From contig OX327700.1 in NCBI GenBank assembly GCA_946807835.1, forward strand, positions 27,316,001 through 27,380,000: DNA of 64,000 bases, in the 5' to 3' direction. A model generated the notes under the pieces. The model saw nothing but the letters and a program-made list of their open reading frames with translations, did not search any database and was not told the origin of the DNA. The position numbers and the translations under genes were made by a program. The first letter of the stretch is position 1. Each line of letters begins with the position of its first letter. The stretch is from Ailanthus altissimus (Eukaryota > Streptophyta > Magnoliopsida > Sapindales > Simaroubaceae). This document shows positions 38,265 through 50,325 of the stretch, one piece after another.

Positions 38265-38451
38265 TATATATATAATGGTACACATATCAAGTTTGTATTC
38301 TAAGTTGTATTTATTGGAGTTGGTGCTTACGTGTCATTCCAAATTAGTAGGTTATAAGAGTCAACGAGATCTAAAGAGTTAGAACATTGTCTATAATGGG
38401 ACAAAGATCTGAGAGTATACTTGTAATTATATAATTACAAAGAATTATAAT

Positions 38452-40603
38452 TGTTAGGATTAGTGCTTACGTGTGATCCTGAATGTACATATACTTATTA
38501 TTTATACAAGTGTACATTCTCATTAAATCGCTAATACCTATTTATATGGTACCATGCAATGTAACATTACAGTCATTGTATGATCTGAAAGAGTTTGGAT
38601 TTGATCTAAAGGAGTTTAAATAAGGGCCCACAGTTGGCCACACTGAGAGATATAAATATTAAATGTTAGCACAGCTAATTGTTAGCTGGTTATAATTCTC
38701 GACGAAGATCCAAGAGTTGGAGCCTTGCCTGTAATAGGACATAGACCCAGGAATATACTAGTAACTGTATAGTTGTAAGAGTTGCAATCAGGTGCCAGGA
38801 AATGTCAGTTGCGCAAGTATGTTCTCGAATATTGTCCCTGATCTATTTCTATCGATGTGAGTTTATCGATGGATATCTGTAAATAGATTAGCATATGTCG
38901 TACATATAGGGTATAGATGGTCGTTTCTTACCGACTGTGAGTTTCGAGCTCGTATTGACATATCAATATCCAGTTAAGACTAGATATAGGACGAACTTAT
39001 GAGGGCCTCTGATAAATACCTTATGTAAGCTGTCAACGGAGGGTCCTCTCGAGTTGAGTAGTATATGTAGTCCTTTGACTTGAGTGCCACGGTGGGCTTA
39101 TAAGTGATCCACCATACTTTGGTTTCACGTATGTCACAAACCTTTTATGGTGTGACCGTTGGGTGTCATTGGGTATGGTCTAATACTTATGGAGTCCGGT
39201 GTGTAGAGATATGGGATCCGTCAGCTCGCATAAAGAGTTAGATATGCAGATGCATTGAGACTGTATCTCAAAAAGTCTTGTGGCCACAAGCATTTATCCT
39301 GGGAAAGAGTTTCTGTCAGGGGTGGAACAATATGATAAATGAGTTTACACATATTATTCAATGAGATACAAGTCTGGGATATAATATAGATGAGAAAATC
39401 TATAATATCATAACGAAAAAACTATACGTATGCGTTGTGATATCAGCTTGGATGGTCGACGAGTTGATTTGTATTTTCGTGACGTGTGTGTGGGGCAATA
39501 TTCAAAGACTCATGAAATAGTTTCATTTGATGAATCAGGCGTGGACCTAGAGAATCCTGCGATATAGAATATACTCGTTGAGCACTAGGGCAGCGTACCA
39601 GATTGAATTGTTCAGTCCAGTAATTTTTAGCACTTTCACGGAAATACGTGTGTATTTGTATTTAAGCATTAAATATAATAATTAGTTAATAATTATTATT
39701 TACTAATGATCTAATAACACATGGTGCATTGTGGACCATCGGTTGAGTTTATCCAAGTGTGAAATTTGATGGGACCCGTTAAGAGATATACTTAATAACT
39801 ATTAATGAAAGATAAAATGATCATTTCATATAATAATTATTTAATTATTAAATAATTATAAATATCTAATTATTATATATTATAATATATTATTTTTATT
39901 ATATTTTATAATGATATTTAGTTGTCATGTGTTTCTTTATTTTATATTATTATTTATTATAATAATATTATTTATTTAATTTAGTGGCCAAATATAATAC
40001 TTTAATATATTATATTATTAGTTTATTAATGTGAGATACATATGTGTGAAAACGGTAGAAAGTATTAGGGAAAAAATGGCTTTGCTTCATTTTTGTTTCG
40101 GATGTCTTTGAAATCAAAAAGAAATGTTGATTTCAAAGGGTAGTTGGCCAACGCAGATAAAGAAAAAGAGATTTGATTTTTTTGTGAATTGATTTTAAAT
40201 GTTGAAGTTAATTTATAAATTATTTTTATTATTATTTATCAGTTATAATAATAAAAAATTTATTTTATTGATCAAAGAGTTGATCAAAAGAAAAATAAAT
40301 TCAAAAGGATTTAAGAGTTAAGCCTAGTAGTGTATGTGGAGTTGCTGTTCTAGCTTATTAAGCTTACCGAGTTGGTGACTAGAATTGCCAGCGGGTTAGT
40401 CTCCAAGCAGACTCCTAGGATACGCGTCTAAAACATTACGTGTTTTAGTGATTTCTTAATCATTCAAATATATTAATATGATTAATATATTATTTATTGT
40501 ATTATTTTAATTATTCTGCTCCCTTAAATATGTATGAGATACGTATTTTATACAATAAATACTATTGCATATGCATACACCCACGTATACTAAATTTTCA
40601 ACA
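38452..40603 (+). mobile_element. solo LTR, family L2 (inner), nested in another solo LTR
   Basis: It starts TGTTAGGATTAGTGCTTACG and ends AAATTTTCAACA, 2152 bases, flanked by ATAAT (38447-38451) and GTAAT (40604-40608). The outer LTR resumes after it exactly where it stopped: AGAATTATAAT before, AATAGGAGTTAG after, matching the uninterrupted family sequence. It therefore inserted as a full element and was later reduced to one LTR. Confidence 0.9.
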
Positions 40604-41619
40604 GTAATAGGAGTTAGAAAATGTCATTATGCAAGTATGTCTCAAACATTATATTTTCGATCTATGTTCACCAATGAGGGTCTATCGATGAATCGCTATT
40701 ATATAGATCAATGTATGTATATATCTGACTGGTTCAGATGGTTGTTATTAACTGACCATGAGCTTAGAGCTTGTATAGGCATGCGAGTAACTAGTCAGGA
40801 CTGAATACTGAACAGACTCACGAGGACTCCAATAGATATCTTATGAAGCCGTCAAAAGAAGGCCCTTTCGAGTTGAATAGTATTCATGGTCCTTTAAACT
40901 GAATGTCATAGTGGGTTTGTGAGTGATCCATCATACTTTAGTTCTATATATGTCAGAGACCTTTCATAGTCTGACCACTATATGTCATTGGGTATGGTTC
41001 GATGCTCATAGAGTCCAGTGTGCATAGATAGATACAGGATCCATCAGCTTACAAAAGTAAGTTGTATAACCAATGTTCCGAGATTGTATTTCATAAAGTC
41101 TTGTGGCCACAAGCATAAACCCAAGAAAGGATTATTCCACAGGATTAAACAATATACGCAAACACAGGATTAAATAATATCGCAAAAGTGTTTGCGTATA
41201 TTGTTTATCGAGATATAAATCTGAAGATAAGTTCAAGGATGGGCTGACAGGGATTTAACGATGTTTATTTATATTCCCGCACATCCAGGGTATAAATGAT
41301 GGAAGGATTATATGTATGCGTAGTGACCTCAATTTGTATAGTTTAACGCGCTGATTTGTAATATCCGTAACGTGTGCGTGAAACATCAATTACGTACTTA
41401 TGGAATAGTTCAATTTGATAAATTGGGTGTGAACCTAAGGAGTTCTGCAATATGAAATGTACTCTTTATGCACTTGGGTAGTGTACCGTATTAAATGGTT
41501 CAATACAATAAATTTTAGTAATTTATTATGATTAAGTTAACTAAAGTATATGGTGAAATGGTGGGATCCACTTTAAGTTAAACTGATAACCTAATAAGGA
41601 TATAATAGTAATTTTATTT

Positions 41620-41960
41620 AATGATTATTTAATTGTTAAATAATTAAAATAAATATTTATTTAGTAGTTAAATAAATAATTTAACTTAATTATGGTTAAC
41701 TATATGATTAAGTTAAAGTTCACATTAAGTAATGGTTAACTTAACCTTAAGTTAAAGTTAACTTTAATAGTTAAGTAATAGTTAATTTAACTATGGTTAA
41801 ATTAGTTAATTAGTGTTAAATTATTTAAATATTTATTTAACTTAAGAGTTAAGTTAAACTAACTTAATTAAGGTTAAATATTAACTATAATTAGGTTAAG
41901 TTAAATATAAATTTAAATTTAAGTGAAATTAAAATTAAATATATGTTAAATTAAGTTTTA
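41620..41960. repeat. TTAAC/GTTAA low-complexity tract
   Basis: A stretch built from GTTAA, TTAACTTAA and ATTTAAAT-like words in both orientations, within the outer solo LTR. The inner LTR and the other family members have AT-rich DNA here but not this word-repeat structure, so it looks like a local expansion. Confidence 0.6.
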
Positions 41961-42452
41961 ATTAAATATATTTGGTTTATATTAGTAAAATAAATCAATT
42001 TATTGGTTAAGTGTTTTAAATGGCCGACCAATTTGAGAGAGAAATTGAGAATGAAAATTTGTAATGTTTTCAAAAGTTGAAAATATGTTCTATTTATCAT
42101 ATTCTCTAATTAAAGTTAGTCATTAAAATATGAAATAAAATATTTTTATTCCAATAAATAAGTAACAAATTTAACTAAGTTAAAGAGTTTATTAATTTGA
42201 TTAATATATATTATTTGTGCTCATTATAAATTTTTATAATTCCGCTGTGCACATATATATATGAGATATGTATTTTTTTTATGATGAACACATATATATC
42301 TTAGAATAATTAATATCCAACAATATTTTAAGTAATGATGTGTCAAATAATTATTGAGTGTAATAGATAATTTTATAATTTAACATTTTTCATCACCCAA
42401 TAGTTACTTGACATATCTCAACTTGAGATATAATTTTAAATGTGTAGTATTA

Positions 42453-43852
42453 ATCTATAAATAATAAATTAATTAATAGCAATACTAGTCTTATTATTTC
42501 AAAAATTGTTTTACTTATTCTACCTTAATAATCCAGGAACAAGCTTCAAAAATGATCTCAAGCATATGGACCCATAGAGACTTTGTGCATGAAAATGAGA
42601 TAAGAATCTTGTGGTGTTAACATCATTTTTGGAAGCCAGTAAAATGATGCATGCATTATGCATAATAATGCCACCATATTTAAACAAAATTATATTTTAT
42701 AGGCTTCTTTGTCTTTAGGGTAAGTTGTAGATTTGATTTTTAGTCCGGCCGAGCAAGACAAGTAAATATTGATCTCCCAGATGAACTTATAATTATATTT
42801 TAAGTAAATTAGAATTGAAATGTTCTTCGTCCAATCTACTTCCACCGTTTAACAACACAGCAATTGAAGGCATTAATATTAAACAGAAAATGTTTTATTT
42901 GTTTAATTATTTGGTCTCAAATGCAATCAGTCAATTTGAAGAATCAACTTCCCGCAAGAACAAACGCGCGATTCTTGCATTATTATCTTATTTGATAATA
43001 GTCTTTACTTCGTTGGAGAACCGAGGGGTATATTTTTCAGAATCAAACAATCAATATAAAAGTATCATGCCAACTTCTACGGGTGAGGAAAATTATCACT
43101 TAATTTTCTATGTTTTTATTAAATTATCTATAATGTCCTTGACATTTTAAAAATTGCCAATTGAATCTCTTAAAAGTAAAATAATTATATTTTAAAAATA
43201 ATAATAATAATAATAAATATATTTTAAAAATAAAGTTAATAGTAAAAACATCAATTAACGATGTAATTGATAATTTTTTAAATATTAACAATTAAATGAG
43301 TAATTTAATAAAAAATATAAGAATTAAATTATCAAATTTTTAAAAAAAATTTAATTAAGTAAAAACTCGGAAGTAGTAGCCCAATAAGCCAAATATAAAA
43401 GAGAAAATACAAATTTTTAATAACTTATATTAGTTGTGTCGATTAACACTAAATATTAATCCCCACACATCATCATATCTAGAATAAATAAACCTTCTTT
43501 GATCTTTGCTTTTCCCGTCTATCTTTATAATCGATCGTTTACTTATTCTTCCTTCAAACTTAATCTAATGATTTAATCATTTTCTTGATTCTTAATAGCT
43601 TAGAGAAAAATTATCTATAGACCTTATAATTAAAAAAAAAAATCATGATGTAGACTTATATGAACCAACTTCTTTATTCGGCCTTAACTTAATTTTCCAT
43701 CATTTGGTTAAATCTTCCTTTCTTAATGGTGTAATTTCATTTGATTATTGTATTAGCACTCTATCTTTCTCCCAAATTATAAAAAAATATTTAATTAACT
43801 ATCATGAAATCAATTTTAAAATTGTTACCCACAAAATTCATGTTAGTTTGTT
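42453..43852. other. intergenic DNA, no gene recognised
   Basis: A 111-codon open stretch at 42815-43150 opens with TTG, has no resemblance I recognise and sits in unremarkable AT-rich DNA; I do not call it a gene. An AAT-type microsatellite lies at about 43197-43216. Confidence 0.45.
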
Positions 43853-43857
43853 TATAT

Positions 43858-44738
43858 TGTTGGAAAATTAGTGATTCAACAATTTTGATCGTACATGAAT
43901 TGAAATGAATATTAAAGTAGAGAGTTACAAGAAGTCTAGAACGTGTGGAATACGTATAGAAAAGTTTAGGACGTGTGAGACACGAAAGAGAAAGCGAAAT
44001 GGGACTCAAAGACGCGAAGAAAGTGAAGAAAACACGAAAAGTGTGTACAGGGCTGAGCGCCGCGACGCCCAGGACAGTAACCCAGCGCCGTAGCGCTGGG
44101 TCCTCAACTCCCAGTGATGGGCGCTATAATGCGCGGCGCCCAGAGACAAGCGCTGCGGCACCAGACGCGTCAGAAGTTCATTTTTCATCTGGATTTCAAG
44201 TTTTAAAAAGTTTTGGACTTCCAAAACAAGTAGACTCTTTCCCAAATAAGGAATAGGGTTAGTAGGCACGAAACACGCTCTATATAAACACTTGTAAAAT
44301 CTTTAATTGAGATCAAACATTAAGAGAAATTCTAAGAGAGAAGAAGAACTGAGTAGACACTAAGTGCTTGTGTGTGCTAGGGTGGAACCGTCGTTTGGAT
44401 GATCATTGTTAGTGGTAGAGTAAGGGTTCACTAAACATTAGGTCATTTTGAGAGTTCTTCAAATTGAATTTTTCTTATAATATCTGTAGGGAGTTATAAT
44501 AAGAAAGGTTAGGATCCTTGGATTCATCGTGGACGTAGGCAATTGACTGAACCGCGTAAGATTGTATTGTGCTTTTTATTTTATACTTTTAATTCTTGTT
44601 ATTTTTGCTTGATTGATAAATTATTTCGCTGTACAAGAAAATTATAATTTTAAATTAAATTTTGAGTTCTACGTTAAATATTGAGTTTTTCGTTTTAACA
44701 TAACTTCGAGAGAGAAAATGACATTTTCTCCCTCAACA
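43858..44738 (+). mobile_element. solo LTR, family L1, with perfect TATAT duplication
   Basis: Ends TGTTGGAAAATTAG and CTCCCTCAACA, 881 bases, flanked by TATAT (43853-43857 and 44739-44743). TATATAAA at 44281-44288 and a GC-rich near-palindrome block at 44050-44170 (CCCAGCGCCGTAGCGCTGGG) are shared with the copies at 2696 and 62926. It lies 256 bases beyond the EXO70H stop codon and reads toward that gene's 3' end, so antisense transcription is conceivable. Short frames inside (for example 43975-44256) are not genes. Confidence 0.9.
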
Positions 44739-44994
44739 TATATAAATACACATGCACATCAAATTAATGATTGAATAAACAAAATATTTATAAAAAAAAT
44801 TGTCATGTATACCCGAAAAATGAAAGAATTATGGTTATAAATGTGAATAAACTCTCAAATCTCAATAGGTCAAATTTCTATACACGTGTCAAATTTATGT
44901 AAACTCTTATATAATGTTCAAGAAATCCTTATATCCACAATAATCAGGAGCCCAAACTAGCCATGTCTCGGCCCGCGAGAGGGAACCATATTTT

Positions 44995-46881
44995 TTAACG
45001 GGTCCGCCCACCATGACTAGAAAACGACGTCGTTGAATTTGATGAAACACTCCCGGACCCACTGGTCCCATAAAACAAATCAGACAAGTAATTTCCTAAA
45101 TCATCAGGGGCAAATCTGACCAAAGGTTCACTTCCCGGTTGCCTTTTCACCCTGGCCCGATACGTCTCGTAAAAATCCCGGTAAACCGGCCCGATTCTTT
45201 TCGCCAACGAAATTTTAATCTCCTCCCTCAGTTTCTGATCTGGTACGCTCCACGAGCTCTGTCTTTTACAAGCGTCTTCAAAAGACAAATTAAATCTCCG
45301 GAAACAGTTTCGAACTTGATCAAGCGGAATCTCAGCCGTTGGATTCTCAGGCAGTGAGGCAAACACTTTACTCCATCCCACGCGCTCGTAGTTCGCCGCG
45401 TATTGTCTCACCTTCGCTTCGTGCTTAACGACCCACTCCTCGCCGAGGAGGAACTTTAGATTCGATTGACGGACTTTTACGACGACGTATTGGAGATTGT
45501 TGGCTAAGAACAAGTAAGACAGGGCCACGTCGTTGTACAACTCCGCCTTGACGTCGAGTTTGCACAAGAGAACGAGGATTAGCCACGCAAGCCGTACGGC
45601 TATCGGCGAGGAAATGTTGTCGTCGGACTCGGGGCTCCCGAAGCAAGCTTCCGGTATCTGAGAATTGATCGTTAACGGCCAGTCCGCGACTATATCGGCA
45701 AGCGAGCCGGAATAATCGGCTAGGAAGGCGATGTAATTCATTACATAGCGGGTTAAGGGGTGAACACCACCGCCGGGAAGCGGCGATTTAGAGGTATCCT
45801 TCTGAATCGCAGCTTCAAAATCCGTCAGCATCGTACGGACGGCATCGCCTAGTTTGATCAGAGAGTTAACAGCTTGTGATCGGATGGCGGAGGTTGATTC
45901 GAAGCTGAAAATTGACTCAATCTCATGCCACAGTTCAGAAATAGCCTCGTAGAGGTCCAACGTACGGAACATTTTCTCGGGAGTTTTCTTGCACTTGGCA
46001 ACATTTTCCGGGAAAACAAACAGAGTGAGAGCTCCCTCTTTACAAATCTCGGAGAAGCAAGACTCTCTTATGGAGGCGGAAATTGAGAACACGTTGTCGC
46101 AGAGAATCCTCTCGCCGAGGAACAGCGTCTTAACGGCGGTCTTCACGGCGTGTAACCAGTTCTTGATTTTAATCTCAAGAACCTCCGAATCCATTTTCTG
46201 AATCACAGACAGATTCAATCTCTCAACACCCAAATAATAGAGCGCTTCATCAACAATGGACTTTCTTATAATATTGTAAATCTTCACACACTCTTTGGCG
46301 TAGCCGGTGGATATCATGCAATCAGCGATGGATTTCAAGTCAGCCATGGCGGCAATAGAGACGCGTTCCACTTCAGAAACCGAGTCGTCAGTGGATCTGA
46401 ACTCGTCCTCGGGCTCGGAGTCATCTTCCAAGTCCGAAAGGCTCGCTCTGGAGGCCCTTGAAGAGATAGAGTGGGTGGAAACAGACTCCGGGTCGAGATA
46501 CTCTCTATTTGTCTTCAACATTTGGTAAAACTCTTTTTCAAGCCTTTTCATGGCAGTTTGCATGAGGGTTTGAGCAAGAACAAGCTTCTCGGAAGTAGAA
46601 TTGTGGGTGACAAAATAATGCATCGCGGACTGTAAATCTTTGACGGCCTTGAGATAGTCTTTGGCATCTTGGCGATTGCCGGCGGAGAAAAGAGAAGTGG
46701 TGCTGCATGCGATTGAAGAAGAGTCTAAATTATCCCATTTGGAAATGAGTGCGTGAGCTACCTGAATGTTCTCGTCCATCAGAGATTCTGAGAAAGTGAT
46801 ACGGAGAGGTGACATAGGGGGCGTCATTCGAGATGGGGATGATGATTTGAAGAAGATGGTTCTCATACCCTTTCTTGGCAT
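44995..46881 (-). CDS. exocyst subunit EXO70, EXO70H-type
   Basis: Intact single-exon 628-residue protein. EXO70 subunits help tether secretory vesicles to the plasma membrane through the octameric exocyst and bind membrane phosphoinositides; plant H-clade members are often linked to cell-type-specific secretion and defence. A variable N-terminus (1-190) includes the MPRKGMRTIFF start typical of some H-type members and an acidic Ser-rich linker (about 130-170). The helical EXO70 domain follows from about 235 to 605, with conserved GGVHPLTRYVMNYI (371-384) and LANNLQYVVVKVRQS (459-473). The C-terminal tail is Ser/Gly-rich. A TAA stop lies directly before the ATG, fixing the start. Single-exon structure is usual for this clade. 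The exact paralogue (H7-like?) is a guess. Confidence 0.95.
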   Translation of the reverse strand: MPRKGMRTIFFKSSSPSRMTPPMSPLRITFSESLMDENIQVAHALISKWDNLDSSSIACSTTSLFSAGNRQDAKDYLKAVKDLQSAMHYFVTHNSTSEKLVLAQTLMQTAMKRLEKEFYQMLKTNREYLDPESVSTHSISSRASRASLSDLEDDSEPEDEFRSTDDSVSEVERVSIAAMADLKSIADCMISTGYAKECVKIYNIIRKSIVDEALYYLGVERLNLSVIQKMDSEVLEIKIKNWLHAVKTAVKTLFLGERILCDNVFSISASIRESCFSEICKEGALTLFVFPENVAKCKKTPEKMFRTLDLYEAISELWHEIESIFSFESTSAIRSQAVNSLIKLGDAVRTMLTDFEAAIQKDTSKSPLPGGGVHPLTRYVMNYIAFLADYSGSLADIVADWPLTINSQIPEACFGSPESDDNISSPIAVRLAWLILVLLCKLDVKAELYNDVALSYLFLANNLQYVVVKVRQSNLKFLLGEEWVVKHEAKVRQYAANYERVGWSKVFASLPENPTAEIPLDQVRNCFRRFNLSFEDACKRQSSWSVPDQKLREEIKISLAKRIGPVYRDFYETYRARVKRQPGSEPLVRFAPDDLGNYLSDLFYGTSGSGSVSSNSTTSFSSHGGRTR

Positions 46882-47083
46882 TTATAAAAGCGATTAATTC
46901 ACGTTTTGTTTTTAGAGTTTGAAGGTTCAAGGAGAAAAGGCTTAGGCGGCAGCAGCAACAGAGTTTGTATAAAGAAATGTTTGTTCGTTGCTGAATGCTG
47001 ACGAGTGGAGTAGAGACGAGGTGGTTCTTCTTGTTGGAGTTTATTTTTTTGGTTCTTTTGGTGAGAATTGAGACAAGGAGGGG

Positions 47084-47098
47084 GTTATTATTTATAAC
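47084..47098 (-). promoter_or_regulatory. TATA box of EXO70H
   Basis: GTTATAAATAATAAC on the minus strand, about 205 bases before the ATG. This would imply a 5' UTR of roughly 170 bases. Predicted by eye. Confidence 0.45.
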
Positions 47099-47186
47099 GA
47101 GGAGTGAAGAGCGTCAGAGAGATGAAGCTACCCATAACCGACCCGCAAAGCCATTGACTCTGTCCATTTTGGGACTTGTCTGTTGA

Positions 47187-48414
47187 AGAGTACCCGGATG
47201 AAATTTATATCCTTACTTTTAAAAAAAAAAAAATTCTGGTAATTTTTTTTAGGCATCTTTACAAATTATTATAATTATGTTTTAATCTCTAAAGTTTATA
47301 TTTTGATAGAGTAATATTAAATATTTTAAATTATATTTAAAAAAATTATGTTGATGATGAATAATTTAATAAATAATTTTATAATTTTTATTATTTTATC
47401 ACTTAATAATTATTTGATACATTATTTTTTAAATATAATTTAAAATATTTAATATTAATTATTTTGATGAGATATCAAAAATAGCTTATAACGAATTTTT
47501 TAAATAAGAAAAGAATATATGATCTCAATTATAGGTATTTTAGGCAAGAGATGACAAATGTGTATCAAAACTAAATAAAATAACCTTTTTAAAAAAAAAC
47601 ACTATTTAGTAAAAATTCTAATTTATTATCACATCGCTTGACCAGCTGTTTTTTTTATTATTTAAAATTGCTTGTAATTTCGCTGAAACACAATTACTTG
47701 TGATGATTTTGTTGGTGGAAAGAAAAGAACAAATACGAAGGATCTAAAACCAAATTACCTTTTTGTTTCTAGTTGTTTGCATGATTATATTTGTGTTTAT
47801 GCAGTGACGTTTGAGAAAATGTTATTATGAAAGTGATTGACAATGTTGCTGTAAAAACATTAAACAAAAAAAAAAAGAGGAGGAAATTGTGCAGAAGTTT
47901 ATTTTTACTGTAACATAGTATTCAGAGCAAAGTTTAACATCACATATACAACTTATTACAACAGAAAGAGTTTTCGGATATATGCTTTGGGCTATGGGAT
48001 TTCGTTTTTCTATTTTTTTTCAAATTCTTTAATTCGATTCCTTCAAAAAAAAAAAAAAAAAACCAAAAATCAGCAGGAGCTTGATGTAGCTCTCGCCCAT
48101 TATTGCATAAAGGTCTGAGACCTGCACTTGATGAACAAAGTTCAGGACTCATTCCAGTCCTTCTCACGCGTTTAGTTCATTGATTCTCCTTCCTTTAACC
48201 CAGATTAAGCAAAACTGTGAGCTTCTCTTTGCTTCGAAATATCTGTCATGGTTGATTAACTTGTTGGTGACTAAAAAGGAATGATTCAACTAATAATTTG
48301 TAATTAAGCAAAAACATGGGAGCCCGCCGAGTCAAAATATATGTTTGGTCTACTTGTATCAAAAGGGGGGCGTATGAGTTCAGACAAAGAGTGACTATGC
48401 CGAGTTAATAGTCA
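47187..48414. other. upstream flank of EXO70H with one MITE
   Basis: About 47310-47460 is a degraded copy of the recurrent MITE family. About 48060-48250 is less AT-rich and could be a remnant of an exon, but the minus-strand frame there (ATG at 48152) ends in a poly-Phe run from an 18-base A tract and resembles nothing I know. Confidence 0.4.
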
Positions 48415-48558
48415 ATAGCCAACATAATTAAGCAAAATAAAATTGAAATTCTCGGATCTCGGTCCCTTGTGTCTCAAGGTTCTTCTCATGAAGTCTTCAC
48501 TTCGTTTATTATATATATATATTTTTCTTATACATGATTAGAATATACAATAACAAAA

Positions 48559-49358
48559 GGGAAATTTCGTAATTGACTCTTTTTTAATTTATTTTTCTTT
48601 CTTAGTCGTATAAATCACTTATCTTTTTTTAATACCAAAAAGATATAAATAAGACATTTTTGCCCTTTGGTCATATTTTTCTCTCTCATTATTTCTCATT
48701 TTGACCCAAAAAGTGTACAATAAAAGCTTTCAAAATTAGCAAGTACTCTCAAACTAGAAAAATATCTAATTCAAGTAGATTGGTGACATATTGATATATG
48801 ATTTTTGTTATGATAAATATGACTAAAATGGATAAATTGTTATTATATAATATATTTGAGTAAATTTTATGAAAATTAAGTGAAAAGGGACCTAGACGTT
48901 TAAACAATTACTTAGAAAGTGCAAAAAAAATTGGTGAAAACAACTTTTGGGGATGCTGCACAAAGGTCGTTTATTTCGCACGATAATTGCTTGCCGCACG
49001 AGGGCGTTAGAGTCCTCTACCACGCCTATCACCCTCGCCTTTTGATTTTTCACTCATTTTGTATAATTTTTTAAATAAATCTACTATTTTTTAATCAATG
49101 TACCCATTTTTAATATATCTATCACAAAAATATATTTTTTTTCATCAATTTAATCATAACCTTTAAAATAAGATGAGTATGTTTTTTTTTTGGGATTTTG
49201 AATATATTTTAGGAAAATTATTCGAATTATAAGAAAATGTAGTTGACGGATAAAACCGTCATCTTTTAAGTCGTTTAATTATAAAAGATTAATAATTTAA
49301 TATATAACTAACATTAAAAAAAATTAAATTAAAAGGAAGGCTAATTACGAAATTTCCC
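48559..49358. mobile_element. Mutator-like element of 800 bp with empty site in copy B
   Basis: Terminal inverted repeats start GGGAAATTTCGTAATTGACT (left) and GGGAAATTTCGTAATTAGCC (right, read inward), each followed by TTTTAATTTA. Flanking 9-mers ATAACAAAA (48550-48558) and ATAAGAAAA (49359-49367) differ at one base. Copy B has a single ATAAAGAAA at the equivalent place (about 57175), the uninterrupted target. A GC-rich patch (about 48955-49045) forms the core. No transposase. Confidence 0.85.
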
Positions 49359-49914
49359 ATAAGAAAACTGTCTTTGACAAGTAAATAACTTCATATATAT
49401 AACTTCAGTACCTTCACGAAGCAACTATCTAACATTCACGAGATTTGAAAAGTACTGTTAGATCCATTCCTCAAAACAAATTCTGGGACCAGTCTCATTC
49501 CACTTCCTCTCGGATACACGCTAAAGTTATTGTTTTTGCAAAGATAAAGTATACAAGCAAGATAATGTCTACTCGTATCTATTCTTCTTTATTCGTTAGC
49601 TTATATTATTTAATTGATTGCCATATCAATTATTTGTGAAGCAATAGGGAATATGTTGAAAATTGACTAGTTTATAAGTTGAAATAGTCACAAAACATGT
49701 AAGAGACAAATATATTCAACTTTGAATTAGATAAAGTCCTTCGTATTTTTTTTATATATATATATATATTTATTTTACTATATTTATATGGATATATAAT
49801 TTGTAAAAAATATATTATCGGGTATTTGAATGTCAAAGACGGCTATTTTTTTTAAATGTACAAGACAACATAATAGCATATTAACAAATTTTCGTATGTG
49901 TTTAAGTATAATGA

Positions 49915-50085
49915 GTAATGCTATACATTTTTAGTTATATATCAGGTAATGATGTGTTGAGTAATTATTGGTTGGTAAAATAATATAAATTTTAAAATTA
50001 TTAATTAAACAGAATAAATTTTTAATTAATTATTACTTAAGATACAACTTATGATATAAATTTAAAATATGTAACATTATTTTAA
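49915..50085. mobile_element. MITE, recurrent family
   Basis: Begins GAGTAATGCTATACATTTTT and ends AAAATATGTAACATTATTT, inverted ends with the family hallmark GTAATGATGTGTTGAGTAAT inside. Absent from copy B of the duplication. Confidence 0.7.
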
Positions 50086-50097
50086 GTAAAATTTACT

Positions 50098-50325
50098 TAC
50101 TTGAGTAGCACTACACATACATAGTTTGGATATAAAATTTTTATCTCAAATAATGCATCACCAATTAACGACTATCACATATTAAATAATTGTTAATGTT
50201 TTGACTTCTTATTATTAATATAATAATTATATAATATTAATTAATAATTAACTCATCAAATAATATATATTACTTAAAATAAAATTTTATATCCCAGTTA
50301 TCTATGGATAGCATTACTTTGTTTA
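50098..50325. mobile_element. MITE, recurrent family (second copy)
   Basis: Begins AGTAGCACTACACATACATA and ends ATCTATGGATAGCATTACTT, inverted ends, with the ATCTCAAATAATGCATCACC hallmark. Also absent from copy B. Confidence 0.65.

Larger units (their letters stand above)
38312..42322 (+). mobile_element. solo LTR, family L2 (outer), interrupted
   Basis: It begins TATTGGAGTTGGTGCTTACG (first TG decayed to TA) and ends ATATCCAACA, with flanking GTATT (38307-38311) and ATATT (42323-42327), one mismatch. Excluding the inserted inner LTR it is about 1.85 kb. It is the same family as the LTRs of the nested copia element, in the opposite orientation. No internal region remains. The frame at 40565-40804 spans the junction with the inner LTR and is not a gene. 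Confidence 0.85.
38274..42452. mobile_element. MITE interrupted by nested solo LTRs
   Basis: The left end (about 38274-38311: AATGGTACACATATCAAG...) and the right part (42323-42452, ending TTTTAAATGTGTAGTATTAA) join into one copy of the recurrent MITE family once the LTR is removed, including the hallmark AAGTAATGATGTGTCAAATA. Terminal motifs ACACAT and ATGTGT are inverted. Confidence 0.6.

Noticed and set aside
40565..40804. 79-codon plus-strand frame as a gene
   Set aside because: It crosses the junction of the inner and outer solo LTRs.
42815..43150. 111-codon frame as a gene
   Set aside because: It opens with TTG rather than ATG, is low-complexity toward its end and has no recognisable domain or promoter context.
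43975..44256. 93-codon frame (and the similar one at 63041-63310) as a conserved gene
   Set aside because: The similarity comes from both being family L1 LTRs; frames start in the U3-like region and cover the near-palindrome block.
47940..48152. Small minus-strand protein starting at the ATG at 48152
   Set aside because: It ends in poly-Phe from an A tract, matches no family I know and has no supporting signals; kept only as a note.
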